A stretch of DNA of 64,000 nucleotides from Pseudomonas parafulva (GTDB lineage: Bacteria; Pseudomonadota; Gammaproteobacteria; Pseudomonadales; Pseudomonadaceae). The DNA is taken from assembly GCF_000800255.1 (NCBI RefSeq), contig NZ_CP009747.1, positions 2,728,001 to 2,792,000 of the forward strand. The letters run 5' to 3'. The position numbers were made by a program, and so were the translations under genes. Below, piece after piece: positions 8,590 to 16,948 of this stretch (its first letter is position 1; every line of letters begins with the position of its first letter). The notes beneath the pieces were generated by a model. It saw only the letters and a list, made by a program, of their open reading frames with translations, was not told where the DNA came from and made no database searches.

Positions 8590-9600
8590 TTAACCCGGCA
8601 TACCCGATCTGAACTTGATGGCCAGCAGTACCAAGGGCAGGTAGGCAATGACCAGTGCCACCCCGCCATCGAGCCAGCCCGAGACGGCCATGCACGCCAA
8701 CGGAAAGAGCCAGAGCACGTTGATCAAGAGTACCGCCATCGTGACAGGCTTGTGGCTGCCCAACTGCCGGGAGGCGTGTTGGTAGGCATGGCTGCGGTGC
8801 GCTTCGTAGACTTTTTCGCCCCGCAGCAGGCGGCGAATCAGCGTTACGGTGGCATCGACGACGAAGACCCCGAGCAAGATCAACCAGCCTGCGAAGAGTG
8901 CCGAGTCCACCCAGGCGGCCTGGAGCGACAGAATGGCCAATGCTACACCCAGGAACCCGCTACCGGCATCGCCCATGAAGATGCGCGCCGGCGGGAAGTT
9001 CCAGAACAGGAAACCTGCAACCGCACAGGCCAATGCCAACGCCGCATAGGACTGCTCGAAATGATGGCTGATCACATAGAGGACAACGCCCCCCAGGCAC
9101 ACACAGATCGCCTCGACGCTGGCCAAACCATCGATGCCGTCCATGAAGTTGTACAGGTTTAGCAACCAGACAAAGTAGAACAGCGCCAGTACATAGCCGA
9201 ACCCACCGAAATCGATGTCCAGACCGAAGGCATGCAGAGGCGGAATTCCGCCCAGGCAGAACAGCGCCCAGGCGCTGCCCAGGAAGTGCCCCAGCAGCCG
9301 CCAGCGAGCGGCGACGTGGCCGTGATCGTCCAGGAAACCCAGCAGCGCAATCATTGAACCAGTACCCACCAGCGCCCAGATCAAGTTGCCCGGCAGCAAC
9401 GACTGGCTGGCGAACACAGGCAGTGACAAGAGGAACGCGACGACGATCGCCACGCCCCCGCCACGCGGCGTGGGCACGCTGTGGGAACTCCGCTCATTGG
9501 GAATATCGATGATGCTGCGAGCCAGTGCGTAACGGCGCAACCCGCCGGTCATCACCAGGGCAACCAGCAGTACTGCAGGAAACAACGTCCAAAGAATCAT
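8590..9600 (-). CDS. wbpL: Undecaprenyl-phosphate sugar-1-phosphate transferase, WbpL family
   Basis: The product is a 336-residue polytopic membrane protein of the MraY/WecA superfamily. Diagnostic cytoplasmic motifs are LLGFLDDHGH (the Asp pair), NLYNFMDGIDGLA and FMGDAGSGFLG. The His-rich loop HRSHAYQH lies near residue 270. WbpL starts O-unit assembly by transferring a HexNAc-type sugar 1-phosphate to undecaprenyl phosphate at the inner face of the membrane. It lies 5 bases after wbpV and just before wbpM, the conserved end of Pseudomonas O-antigen loci. Given WbpV and WbpM, the first sugar is probably QuiNAc or FucNAc (inference). Confidence 0.93.
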   Translation of the reverse strand: MILWTLFPAVLLVALVMTGGLRRYALARSIIDIPNERSSHSVPTPRGGGVAIVVAFLLSLPVFASQSLLPGNLIWALVGTGSMIALLGFLDDHGHVAARWRLLGHFLGSAWALFCLGGIPPLHAFGLDIDFGGFGYVLALFYFVWLLNLYNFMDGIDGLASVEAICVCLGGVVLYVISHHFEQSYAALALACAVAGFLFWNFPPARIFMGDAGSGFLGVALAILSLQAAWVDSALFAGWLILLGVFVVDATVTLIRRLLRGEKVYEAHRSHAYQHASRQLGSHKPVTMAVLLINVLWLFPLACMAVSGWLDGGVALVIAYLPLVLLAIKFRSGMPG

Positions 9601-9605
9601 TGAGG

Positions 9606-10568
9606 CTAGCGTTCCGATTCAAGATATGCGTGGGCTGTAAGTTTCAGCGCTTGGTCGACGCTCAGAGGAGGCGTCCATTCGAGCAAGCGTTTGGTCTTGA
9701 TGATGTCGACCTGAAGCGAGTCGCACAGTCGAGCTGCGATACCGGGACGACGCACCAGAGACGCTGCGGTCTTGATCAAACCGGCAGGCACGGGCAACAG
9801 CTTGGCACTGACGCCCAGTGCAGTACTGGTTTTCTTCAGTAACTCAGTGGTCGAAAGGTCTTGGTCATCGCTGGCCAAAAACACCTGCCCGGCAGCTGCG
9901 GGATGGATGAGGCACACACGAATCAAATCCACCAGATTGTCCAGGGCGACCATGCTGCGCTTGTTCTTGATCGCCCCTAGAGGCAACGGGACCCCGGCTT
10001 TCAGCCACTTCATCATGGATTGGAAGTTGGCTTTCACATGCGGGCCGTACACCAGCACAGGGCGAACGATGACCACTTCCATGCCCGTGGACTGTGCGAG
10101 CGCCAGCAGGGCCCGCTCAGCTTCGAGTTTGGAAATACCATAGGGATCCACTGGCGTTGGCACTTCGTCCGCGGTGTAGGGCGCTCTATGATTGGTCGTT
10201 TCGCCATTGACCTTGATGGAGCTGAGGAAGACGAATCGCTTGACTCCGTCTTGAGCGGCTCGTCGCGCAAGCGCCAGCGTCCCTTCGACATTGATCTTGC
10301 GATAGTCGCTGAGCGGGTCGGTCGACTGATCGTTCATGACATGCACACGTGCAGCGCAATGAACCACATAATCGATACCCTGCAGCGATGCCTGGAAATC
10401 GCTTTGTTCAAGCGATGGCATCATGAATGCGTGCACCCCCTGGGCCAGCGCGGGGGGTGTCTTGCGAACACCCGCCAGCACGCGTAAACCAGGATCACGC
10501 GCCAGGGTCGAAACCACACGGGAACCCACGAACCCCGTAGCGCCTGTCACCAGCACTTGTCGTTGCAT
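9606..10568 (-). CDS. wbpV: NAD-dependent epimerase/dehydratase or 4-ketoreductase, WbpV-like
   Basis: The product is a 320-residue extended SDR. It has the NAD motif VTGATGFVGSRV at the N-terminus, the catalytic Ser in FLSSIKVNG, and YxxxK in DPYGISKLEAE. WbpV reduces the WbpM product to UDP-QuiNAc or its C4 epimer. The start ATG shares one base with the stop of the upstream glycosyltransferase (TGATG), so the two are translationally coupled. The order glycosyltransferase-wbpV-wbpL-wbpM matches the P. aeruginosa O6-type end of the locus. Whether the product is the gluco or galacto isomer cannot be told from the sequence. Confidence 0.85.
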   Translation of the reverse strand: MQRQVLVTGATGFVGSRVVSTLARDPGLRVLAGVRKTPPALAQGVHAFMMPSLEQSDFQASLQGIDYVVHCAARVHVMNDQSTDPLSDYRKINVEGTLALARRAAQDGVKRFVFLSSIKVNGETTNHRAPYTADEVPTPVDPYGISKLEAERALLALAQSTGMEVVIVRPVLVYGPHVKANFQSMMKWLKAGVPLPLGAIKNKRSMVALDNLVDLIRVCLIHPAAAGQVFLASDDQDLSTTELLKKTSTALGVSAKLLPVPAGLIKTAASLVRRPGIAARLCDSLQVDIIKTKRLLEWTPPLSVDQALKLTAHAYLESER

Positions 10569-11698
10569 CAGGCCTGACTCCTCAATGTGCTGTAGATTTC
10601 CATATGCTTGCCAACGACCTGCTGGATGGCGAAGGTCTGCTCCGCGAACGCTCGGCCCGCCAAGCCCATCGACCGACGCAGCGCTGCGTCCTCGACCAGA
10701 CGTTGAATCGCATCGGCCAACGACTGGGAATCACGCACAGGCACCAGCAAGCCCGTGACATCGGCCACGATGGCGTCACGGCAACCTGGGACGTTGGTGG
10801 TCACCACCGCTCTGCCACAGGCAGCGGCTTCGATCAAAACTTTTGGCAAACCTTCTCGGTACGAGGGCAGCACGACGATGTTCGACGCCCTGAACACGTT
10901 GGCGATATCGGATCGATACCCCAGGCACTGGATCAAGTCGCCCGCAGCCCACGTCTGCAACTGGGCCGGATCGATACTGGTCGGGTTGCCAGGATCTGGA
11001 TCACCCACCAGTTTGAATACGGCCTCGACACCACGTCCACGCAGGATTTGCGCCGCGTCGACGAACTCCAGGACACCTTTGTCCTTGAGCAGCCTTGCGG
11101 CCAGGGTCACCACCACAGGCCCTGCCGGCTCCTCATCGCATTGGTACAGGTCGAGGTCCACGCCCGACCCTTTGATCAGGACGCTCTTTTGCGCCGTGAC
11201 TGCGCCCAGATCGATGAGTGCCTGCTGGTCATCGGGGTTCTGGAACACCACGCGCACGTTACGCTTGCCGAGCGCCAGTCGATACAGTGTCGACACCACA
11301 CCCCTGATCAAAGCCGCCTTTCTACCCTGTTTCATGAAGATGAAACCCAGTCCCGAGATAGCCGCCAGCACGCCCTTGACCGGAGACAGACGCGCTGCAA
11401 TGCCGCCATACAGCACCGGCTTGATCGTGACCAGATGAAGCACATCAGGGCGCACGCTCCAGCACAATTTCACGATATTGACCAGGCTGAGCAACTCCCC
11501 GAGCGGATTCTTGCCGCTACGGGTGATCTTCAGTTCGTGGAATGTGAAGCCGAGCGACTGGATCTTGGCCACGGACGGGCCGGCTTGAGTGGCCACGTGA
11601 ACGTCGTAGCCTTCGTTTCTGGCCCCTTCGGCGATCGGAAGGCGATGCGACAGAAAGAAAGCCGCGTCATTCACGATCATTAATAAAATCGGCTTCAT
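10568..11698 (-). CDS. Glycosyltransferase family 4, O-antigen assembly
   Basis: The product is a 376-residue GT-B fold protein. The N-terminal half shows the hydrophobic and LPIAEGARNEGYDVHVATQ segment of the acceptor domain. The C-terminal half has the family 4 donor site (VVVLPSYREGLPKVLIEAAACGRAVVTT, an EX7E-type motif spanning about residues 270-300). It has no signal or membrane anchor. It probably adds the second or third sugar to the undecaprenyl-linked acceptor on the cytoplasmic side. It is tightly coupled to wbpV, and by position it corresponds to wbpU of the O6-type cluster. The start codon is preceded by an AT-rich spacer with only a weak ribosome binding site. Confidence 0.85.
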   Translation of the reverse strand: MKPILLMIVNDAAFFLSHRLPIAEGARNEGYDVHVATQAGPSVAKIQSLGFTFHELKITRSGKNPLGELLSLVNIVKLCWSVRPDVLHLVTIKPVLYGGIAARLSPVKGVLAAISGLGFIFMKQGRKAALIRGVVSTLYRLALGKRNVRVVFQNPDDQQALIDLGAVTAQKSVLIKGSGVDLDLYQCDEEPAGPVVVTLAARLLKDKGVLEFVDAAQILRGRGVEAVFKLVGDPDPGNPTSIDPAQLQTWAAGDLIQCLGYRSDIANVFRASNIVVLPSYREGLPKVLIEAAACGRAVVTTNVPGCRDAIVADVTGLLVPVRDSQSLADAIQRLVEDAALRRSMGLAGRAFAEQTFAIQQVVGKHMEIYSTLRSQA

Positions 11699-11721
11699 AA
11701 TTTATTGTTTATCCATCAACA

Positions 11722-11769
11722 CGTGGTCCTTTGCGCCCGCGACCTTTATTGACCACGGGCAAGGCGCAA
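11722..11769. repeat. Interleaved inverted repeats in the rmlA-glycosyltransferase spacer
   Basis: CGTGGTC (11722-11728) pairs with GACCACG (11751-11757). TTGCGCC (11731-11737) pairs with GGCGCAA (11763-11769). The order A, B, A', B' is that of an H-type pseudoknot; alternatively two mutually exclusive hairpins form. It lies entirely between the rmlA stop and the next start. Confidence 0.4.
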
Positions 11770-11776
11770 CCGCTTT

Positions 11777-12643
11777 TCAGTGGTCGACCAGCGAAAGGAG
11801 ATACTGCCCATAGCTGTTCTTGCTGAGCGACACACCGATCCGCCGAACATCGTCTGCGCTGAGCCAACCATTGTGATACGCAATTTCTTCAAGACAGGCG
11901 ATCTTGTTGCCCTGGCGCTTTTCGATGGTTTCGACGAAATGTCCAGCTTCGAGCAGACTTTCGTGGGTACCGGTGTCCAGCCAGGCAAACCCGCGCCCCA
12001 GCAACTCCACATGCAAGTCACCACGCTCCAGGTACGCCTGGTTGATGCTGGTGATCTCCAGCTCGCCGCGTGCAGAGGGCTTTACCTGCTTTGCCATTTC
12101 GACGACATCGTTGTCATAGAAATACAGGCCGGTCACCGCATAGTTTGACTTGGGATGCGCTGGCTTCTCTTCGATCGAAACAGCCCGTTTGTCGCTGTTG
12201 AACTCCACGACACCGAAGCGCTCGGGATCTTTGACCTTGTAACCGAAAACGGTAGCCCCTGAGGTCCGACCGGTCGCTCTCTGCAGAACCGGCGTGAAGC
12301 CCTGGCCATAAAAGATGTTGTCACCCAGGATCAAGCACACCGAATCGGAACCGATGAACGACTCGCCAATGATGAACGCTTGTGCCAACCCGTCCGGCGA
12401 AGGCTGCTCGGCATAGGTCAGGTTGATACCCAGGTCGCTACCGTCACCCAGCAGCCGACGGTAACCGCCAATGTCATCAGGGGTACTGATGAGCAGAATA
12501 TCCCGGATGCCGGCCAGCATGAGTACCGACAGCGGATAGTAGATCATCGGCTTGTCGTAGATGGGCAGCAACTGCTTGGACACACCCTTGGTGATCGGAT
12601 AGAGCCGAGTGCCCGATCCGCCCGCCAACACAATTCCCTTCAT
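11777..12643 (-). CDS. rmlA: Glucose-1-phosphate thymidylyltransferase
   Basis: The 288-residue length is standard. The nucleotidyltransferase signature [19 protein letters not shown] is at residues 6-24. [10 protein letters not shown] (Mg-binding Asp) and the FEFNSD-like [17 protein letters not shown] are present. It makes dTDP-glucose from glucose 1-phosphate and dTTP. It overlaps rmlB by 4 bases (ATGA), so the pair is translationally coupled. The usual partners rmlC and rmlD are absent from the window. The dTDP-4-keto-6-deoxyglucose made here is therefore probably used by the WecE-type aminotransferase of the same locus, though rhamnose genes elsewhere are not excluded. Confidence 0.95.
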   Translation of the reverse strand: MKGIVLAGGSGTRLYPITKGVSKQLLPIYDKPMIYYPLSVLMLAGIRDILLISTPDDIGGYRRLLGDGSDLGINLTYAEQPSPDGLAQAFIIGESFIGSDSVCLILGDNIFYGQGFTPVLQRATGRTSGATVFGYKVKDPERFGVVEFNSDKRAVSIEEKPAHPKSNYAVTGLYFYDNDVVEMAKQVKPSARGELEITSINQAYLERGDLHVELLGRGFAWLDTGTHESLLEAGHFVETIEKRQGNKIACLEEIAYHNGWLSADDVRRIGVSLSKNSYGQYLLSLVDH

Positions 12644-13734
12644 ACCGATGTTCCTTCAGAAACTTGTGCGCCCAGGCGCTCACGTTGATAGCTGCCGTCC
12701 TGAACCCGCTGGCACCACTGCAGATTGTCCAGATACCAGGAGACCGTCTTGCGAATACCGGATTCGAAGGTTTCCTGGGGCTTCCAGCCCAGATCCGCTT
12801 CGATCTTGGACGCATCGATGGCGTAGCGCAGGTCGTGGCCTGGGCGGTCGGCGACGTGTTTGATCAAGTCGGCATAGCGAGCGATGCCCGACACGGCAGG
12901 GTTCTTGTCGACCGGTCGCAGTTCGTCGAGCAGGCTGCAGATGGCGTGCACCACATCCAGGTTGCGGCGCTCGTTGTGTCCACCGATGTTGTAGGTCTGC
13001 CCTACGCCACCCTGAGTGACGACGGTATACAACGCGCGCGCATGATCATCCACGTACAACCAGTCACGCACCTGGGCGCCGCTGCCATACACCGGAAGCG
13101 CCTTGCCCTCCAGGGCATTGAGGATCATCAGCGGGATGAGTTTCTCGGGGAAATGGAACGGGCCGTAATTGTTGGAGCAGTTGGTCACCACGACCGGCAA
13201 GCCGTAGGTGCGATGCCAGGCCCGGACCAGGTGGTCGGAGCTGGCCTTGCTGGCAGAGTACGGCGAGCTAGGCGCGTACGGCGTCTGTTCGGTGAACAGA
13301 TCGGTCGGGCCTTCCAGGTCACCGTAGACTTCGTCAGTGGAGATGTGATGGAACTTGAAACGCGCTTTGCCCTCGGCGCTCAACCCCGACCAGTAGGCAC
13401 GCGCCGCCTCGAGAAGCGTGTAGGTGCCGACGATGTTGGTCTGGATGAAATCAGAAGGGCCATCGATCGAGCGGTCCACGTGGGATTCGGCCGCCAGGTG
13501 CATGATGACATCCGGCTGATGCCGGGCCAGCACCTGATCCACAGCCGCACGGTCACAAATGTCGACCTGCTCGAAGCGATAGCGGTCATTACCCGAAATC
13601 GCGTCGAGGGACTCGAGATTGCCCGCGTAGGTCAGCTTGTCGAGGTTGACGACGCTGTCCTCGGTGTGTTCGATCACATGGCGTACCACCGCAGATCCGA
13701 TAAAGCCTGCGCCGCCGGTCACCAGAATTTTCAT
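12640..13734 (-). CDS. rmlB: dTDP-glucose 4,6-dehydratase
   Basis: The product is a 364-residue extended SDR with [19 protein letters not shown] at the N-terminus. The catalytic Thr-Asp-Glu triad is in HISTDEVYG and YxxxK is in [13 protein letters not shown]. It converts dTDP-glucose to dTDP-4-keto-6-deoxyglucose. The frame also has a GTG two codons upstream (13740), but the ATG at 13734 is preferred because the Rossmann strand begins directly after it. It is coupled to rmlA by a 4-base overlap and follows wbpP after 82 bases. Confidence 0.95.
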   Translation of the reverse strand: MKILVTGGAGFIGSAVVRHVIEHTEDSVVNLDKLTYAGNLESLDAISGNDRYRFEQVDICDRAAVDQVLARHQPDVIMHLAAESHVDRSIDGPSDFIQTNIVGTYTLLEAARAYWSGLSAEGKARFKFHHISTDEVYGDLEGPTDLFTEQTPYAPSSPYSASKASSDHLVRAWHRTYGLPVVVTNCSNNYGPFHFPEKLIPLMILNALEGKALPVYGSGAQVRDWLYVDDHARALYTVVTQGGVGQTYNIGGHNERRNLDVVHAICSLLDELRPVDKNPAVSGIARYADLIKHVADRPGHDLRYAIDASKIEADLGWKPQETFESGIRKTVSWYLDNLQWCQRVQDGSYQRERLGAQVSEGTSV

Positions 13735-13816
13735 TTTCACGCATCATCCTTCTTCAAACCTACGAGGCGGTGGGGTGCTGAACTGAGCACGCCCAACCCT
13801 GCTCGTTGGCCATCCA

Positions 13817-14842
13817 TCATTTTAGAAAACGAACATACCAAGGCATGGCTTTGGCGATACCGTCCGCAATGTCGAAACCTGGGTCGTAGCCCAACAGCGT
13901 CCGAGCCTTGCCGATATCGGCCTGCGAATGCCGGACATCCCCCGCCCGGAAGTCGCGATAGACCGGATCGTGGGGATACTGGATGTCGTTGGCTGCCAGC
14001 GCATCACGCAGCGCCGCGAACAACTGGTTCAGGCTCGTGCGTCCACTGACGGCAACGTTATAGACCTGATTCGTGGCCTCTTCCCGATCGGTGGTGGCCG
14101 CCAACAGGTTGGCCTGCACGGTGTTTTCGATGAAGCAGAAATCTCGGCTGGTTTCACCGTCGCCGTTGATATAGACCGGCTCGCCCTCGATCATCGCCGC
14201 CGCCCACTTGGGAATGACGGCCGCATACGCGCCGTTGGGATCCTGGCGCTTGCCGAAGACGTTGAAATAACGCAAGCCGACGGTCTTGAAACCATAAGTC
14301 CGGGCGAATACGTCGGCATAGATTTCGTTGACCAGCTTGGTCACGGCGTAAGGGGACAGCGGCTTGCCGATCACGTCCTCGACCTTGGGCAACCCGGGAT
14401 GGTCACCATAGGTGGAACTGCTCGCGGCATACACGAAGCTCTTGACGCCTTCGTCTCGCGCGGCCACCAACATGTTCAGGAAACCATCGATGTTGGTGCC
14501 GTTGGTGGTGATCGGATCGTTGATCGAACGCGGCACCGAACCCAGAGCCGCCTGGTGAAGCACATGATCCACGCCAACACAGGCCTTGGCGCAATCCTCG
14601 AGCTTGCGAATGTCACCTTCGATGAATCTGAAGGCAGCCCATTGCTCGGCGCTCACCGAACCTTGCACTTCGTCCAGATTGCGCTGATGGCCGGTGGCAA
14701 AGTTGTCGAGGCCGACAACGCGCTGGCCGAGTTTTAGCAGCGTTTCCAGCAGGTTGGAGCCGATGAAGCCCGCCACGCCCGTGACCAGCCAGGTCCGCGG
14801 CGTTTTCGGCAAGGATTCGATGAGTTGTTCATATGCAGTCAT
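13817..14842 (-). CDS. wbpP: UDP-N-acetylglucosamine 4-epimerase, WbpP/TviC family
   Basis: The product is a 341-residue extended SDR with the long N-terminal lead ([18 protein letters not shown]) characteristic of WbpP before the NAD motif [12 protein letters not shown]. The catalytic Ser is in [15 protein letters not shown] and YxxxK in [11 protein letters not shown]. WbpP interconverts UDP-GlcNAc and UDP-GalNAc. Together with the dehydrogenase WbpO just upstream it yields UDP-GalNAcA. The wbpO-wbpP pairing matches the P. aeruginosa O6 and Salmonella Vi loci. Confidence 0.93.
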   Translation of the reverse strand: MTAYEQLIESLPKTPRTWLVTGVAGFIGSNLLETLLKLGQRVVGLDNFATGHQRNLDEVQGSVSAEQWAAFRFIEGDIRKLEDCAKACVGVDHVLHQAALGSVPRSINDPITTNGTNIDGFLNMLVAARDEGVKSFVYAASSSTYGDHPGLPKVEDVIGKPLSPYAVTKLVNEIYADVFARTYGFKTVGLRYFNVFGKRQDPNGAYAAVIPKWAAAMIEGEPVYINGDGETSRDFCFIENTVQANLLAATTDREEATNQVYNVAVSGRTSLNQLFAALRDALAANDIQYPHDPVYRDFRAGDVRHSQADIGKARTLLGYDPGFDIADGIAKAMPWYVRFLK

Positions 14843-14891
14843 ATAGCGTCACCACTTCGAGGGGATCGGGGAGGTCATGACCTCCCCCTGT

Positions 14892-16169
14892 TTACAGGCG
14901 CAGGTCCGAGGAGGTGGCTGGCAGCAGGTACTTGAGGTCGTACAGCACGTGCGCGTCCTTGCCCAAGGCGCGGAGCTGGCTTTCGCCCATTGCCTTGAAC
15001 TGCTGGTGAGCCACGGCCAGCACGATGCCGTCGTACGCAGCAGCGTCCGGTGCAGCGACCGGCGTGATGCCGTATTCGTGCTGCGCCTCTTCAGCGCTGA
15101 CCCATGGATCGAAGACGTCGACCTGGATGTTGTATTCCTGCAGCTCGGTGACGATATCGACGATCTTGGTGTTGCGCAGATCCGGGCAGTTTTCCTTGAA
15201 GGTCAGGCCCATGATCAGAACGCGAGCGCCGTCCACATGGATGCGACGCTTGACCATCGCCTTCATCAGTTGCGAAGCGACATAGGCGGCCATGCCATCG
15301 TTCAGGCGGCGACCGGCGAGAATGATCTCGGGGTGATAGCCGATGCTTTGTGCCTTGTGCGTCAGGTAGTAAGGGTCGACACCAATGCAGTGCCCACCGA
15401 CAAGACCCGGACGGAACGGCAGGAAGTTCCACTTGGTACCCGCAGCCTGGAGCACCGCTTCGGTATCGATCCCCAGCTTGTTGAAGATCAGCGCCAATTC
15501 ATTGATCAGGGCGATATTCAGATCCCGCTGGGTATTCTCGATAACCTTGGCAGCCTCGGCGACCTTGATGCTGCTCGCCTTGTGGGTGCCGGCGATGATG
15601 ATTTCTCGGTACAGCGAGTCGACCAGTTCAGCCACTTCTTCATTGGAGCCGGAAGTGACTTTCTTGATGGTCGCTACACGGTGTTCTTTATCGCCTGGGT
15701 TGATCCGCTCAGGGCTGTAACCGGCGTAGAAGTCTTTGTTGAAGACCAGGCCCGATACCCGCTCCAACACCGGCACGCAATCCTCTTCGGTCGCACCAGG
15801 GTAGACAGTGGATTCGTAGATGACGATATCGCCGGCCTTCAGAATCGAACCGATGGTTTCGGAGGCCTTGATCAACGGGGTCAGGTCAGGCTGGTTGTAC
15901 GCGTCGATCGGCGTGGGCACGGTAACGATAAAGACGTTACAGCTTTTCAATTCATCGACTTGAGTGGTGAAACGCAGCCCTGAAGCTTCGGCAAGCTCCT
16001 CATCGCTGACTTCAAGCGTGGAATCGGTACCTTTGGCAAGCGCTTCGATACGCGGCCGACTAATATCAAAGCCAACCACCGAGCGCTTTTTACCAAACTC
16101 GACCGCCAGTGGCAGACCGACGTAGCCAAGGCCGATAACAGCCAGCTTAATATTCTCTAGAGAAAACAT
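14892..16169 (-). CDS. wbpO: UDP-N-acetyl-D-galactosamine 6-dehydrogenase, WbpO/TviB family
   Basis: The 425-residue product has the three-domain architecture of UDP-sugar dehydrogenases. The N-terminal NAD site is [17 protein letters not shown]. The central domain has [15 protein letters not shown]. The C-terminal domain has [15 protein letters not shown]. It oxidises UDP-GalNAc (or UDP-GlcNAc) in two steps to the uronic acid with NAD. It is the first gene of the minus-strand block that runs to wbpM. The long non-coding region 16170-16948 upstream probably carries its promoter. Confidence 0.94.
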   Translation of the reverse strand: MFSLENIKLAVIGLGYVGLPLAVEFGKKRSVVGFDISRPRIEALAKGTDSTLEVSDEELAEASGLRFTTQVDELKSCNVFIVTVPTPIDAYNQPDLTPLIKASETIGSILKAGDIVIYESTVYPGATEEDCVPVLERVSGLVFNKDFYAGYSPERINPGDKEHRVATIKKVTSGSNEEVAELVDSLYREIIIAGTHKASSIKVAEAAKVIENTQRDLNIALINELALIFNKLGIDTEAVLQAAGTKWNFLPFRPGLVGGHCIGVDPYYLTHKAQSIGYHPEIILAGRRLNDGMAAYVASQLMKAMVKRRIHVDGARVLIMGLTFKENCPDLRNTKIVDIVTELQEYNIQVDVFDPWVSAEEAQHEYGITPVAAPDAAAYDGIVLAVAHQQFKAMGESQLRALGKDAHVLYDLKYLLPATSSDLRL

Positions 16170-16948
16170 GCCTTATCCCAAGTAATGTCACGGAAAAAAA
16201 CTGTATGGAACAGGCTCCGTCACTCCCCTGCTTCCATTCGGGTTGGCGACCCATCAGCCGCCGCCTCCCTGAGTGATTCTGATATACGCCTGTGATCGCA
16301 ACCGCGCCGGTGACATGACTGCGCCTTCGCGTGTGTTGCGCGAGCGCGATATCCCACGTCGTTAGGTATCACTGGGCGTGCATTCTACCCCATACCTGCT
16401 GCCTTCCCTAGACGTGAATACCCCCGGCCACACCAACAATCGCGCATTGGCCCTTCAGTTGTAACTGGGGTCAATACATGAATGAGGTGGATCATCCATG
16501 GCAGGTGGCCATATGACAGACGCCAGCGCAGGACGTTCTATGGACCACACGATATCTCATCAACCCGATACGACTGGGTTAAAGATCGCCGTCGCCAATA
16601 CGATCCGCGCTTTCAGCGCCGATGATGAACCTGCTAACCTTGCCTGATTTCGCCCAGCCGCACGACTTGGCATCGACATCATTGTGAATCTGGGCAACCA
16701 GACTACCGACCCGCCGGCCCAGAGCCTTGTTCGCAGAGTCATGCACGTGCTGGACACAGGATTTACCGATCAGGGAAGGGAGCGCACGTTGTTCGATGTC
16801 CAAGAATTCCGACTGGGCACTTCGGTGCCCGCTTAAGCATCGAATCCTCCAGCCCACGGCCCCTGCCGCGCTGTGACTGATTCTCCAAGCAGAGCCTCGA
16901 TACAGCGCTCTCATCTACCCAATACTTGACCTTGACGCGATTACTCTT
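16170..16948. other. Long intergenic region between divergent wbpO and asnB
   Basis: About 780 bases hold no convincing gene. Short open frames exist on both strands: 16513-16650 plus (45 codons) and two overlapping minus frames between 16560 and 16914. None has a clear ribosome binding site or a recognisable motif. The region must hold the promoters of the divergent wbpO and asnB transcripts, but no clear sigma-70 site was identified. One stable structure, at 16815-16838, is listed separately. It could be the scar of lost genes in an exchanged O-antigen locus (inference). Confidence 0.6.
16815..16838. repeat. UUCG-capped hairpin followed by a palindrome, upstream of asnB
   Basis: GGGCAC, TTCG and GTGCCC form a 6 bp stem with the extra-stable UUCG tetraloop. 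The 8-base palindrome GCTTAAGC (16831-16838) follows immediately. It is 110 bases upstream of asnB and has no T run. It may be a transcript leader structure or an old terminator. Confidence 0.4.

Noticed and set aside
16513..16914. Short frames in the wbpO-asnB gap that might be a decayed transposase or a small protein
   Set aside because: No motif, ribosome binding site or terminal repeats could be recognised; described only as an intergenic region.
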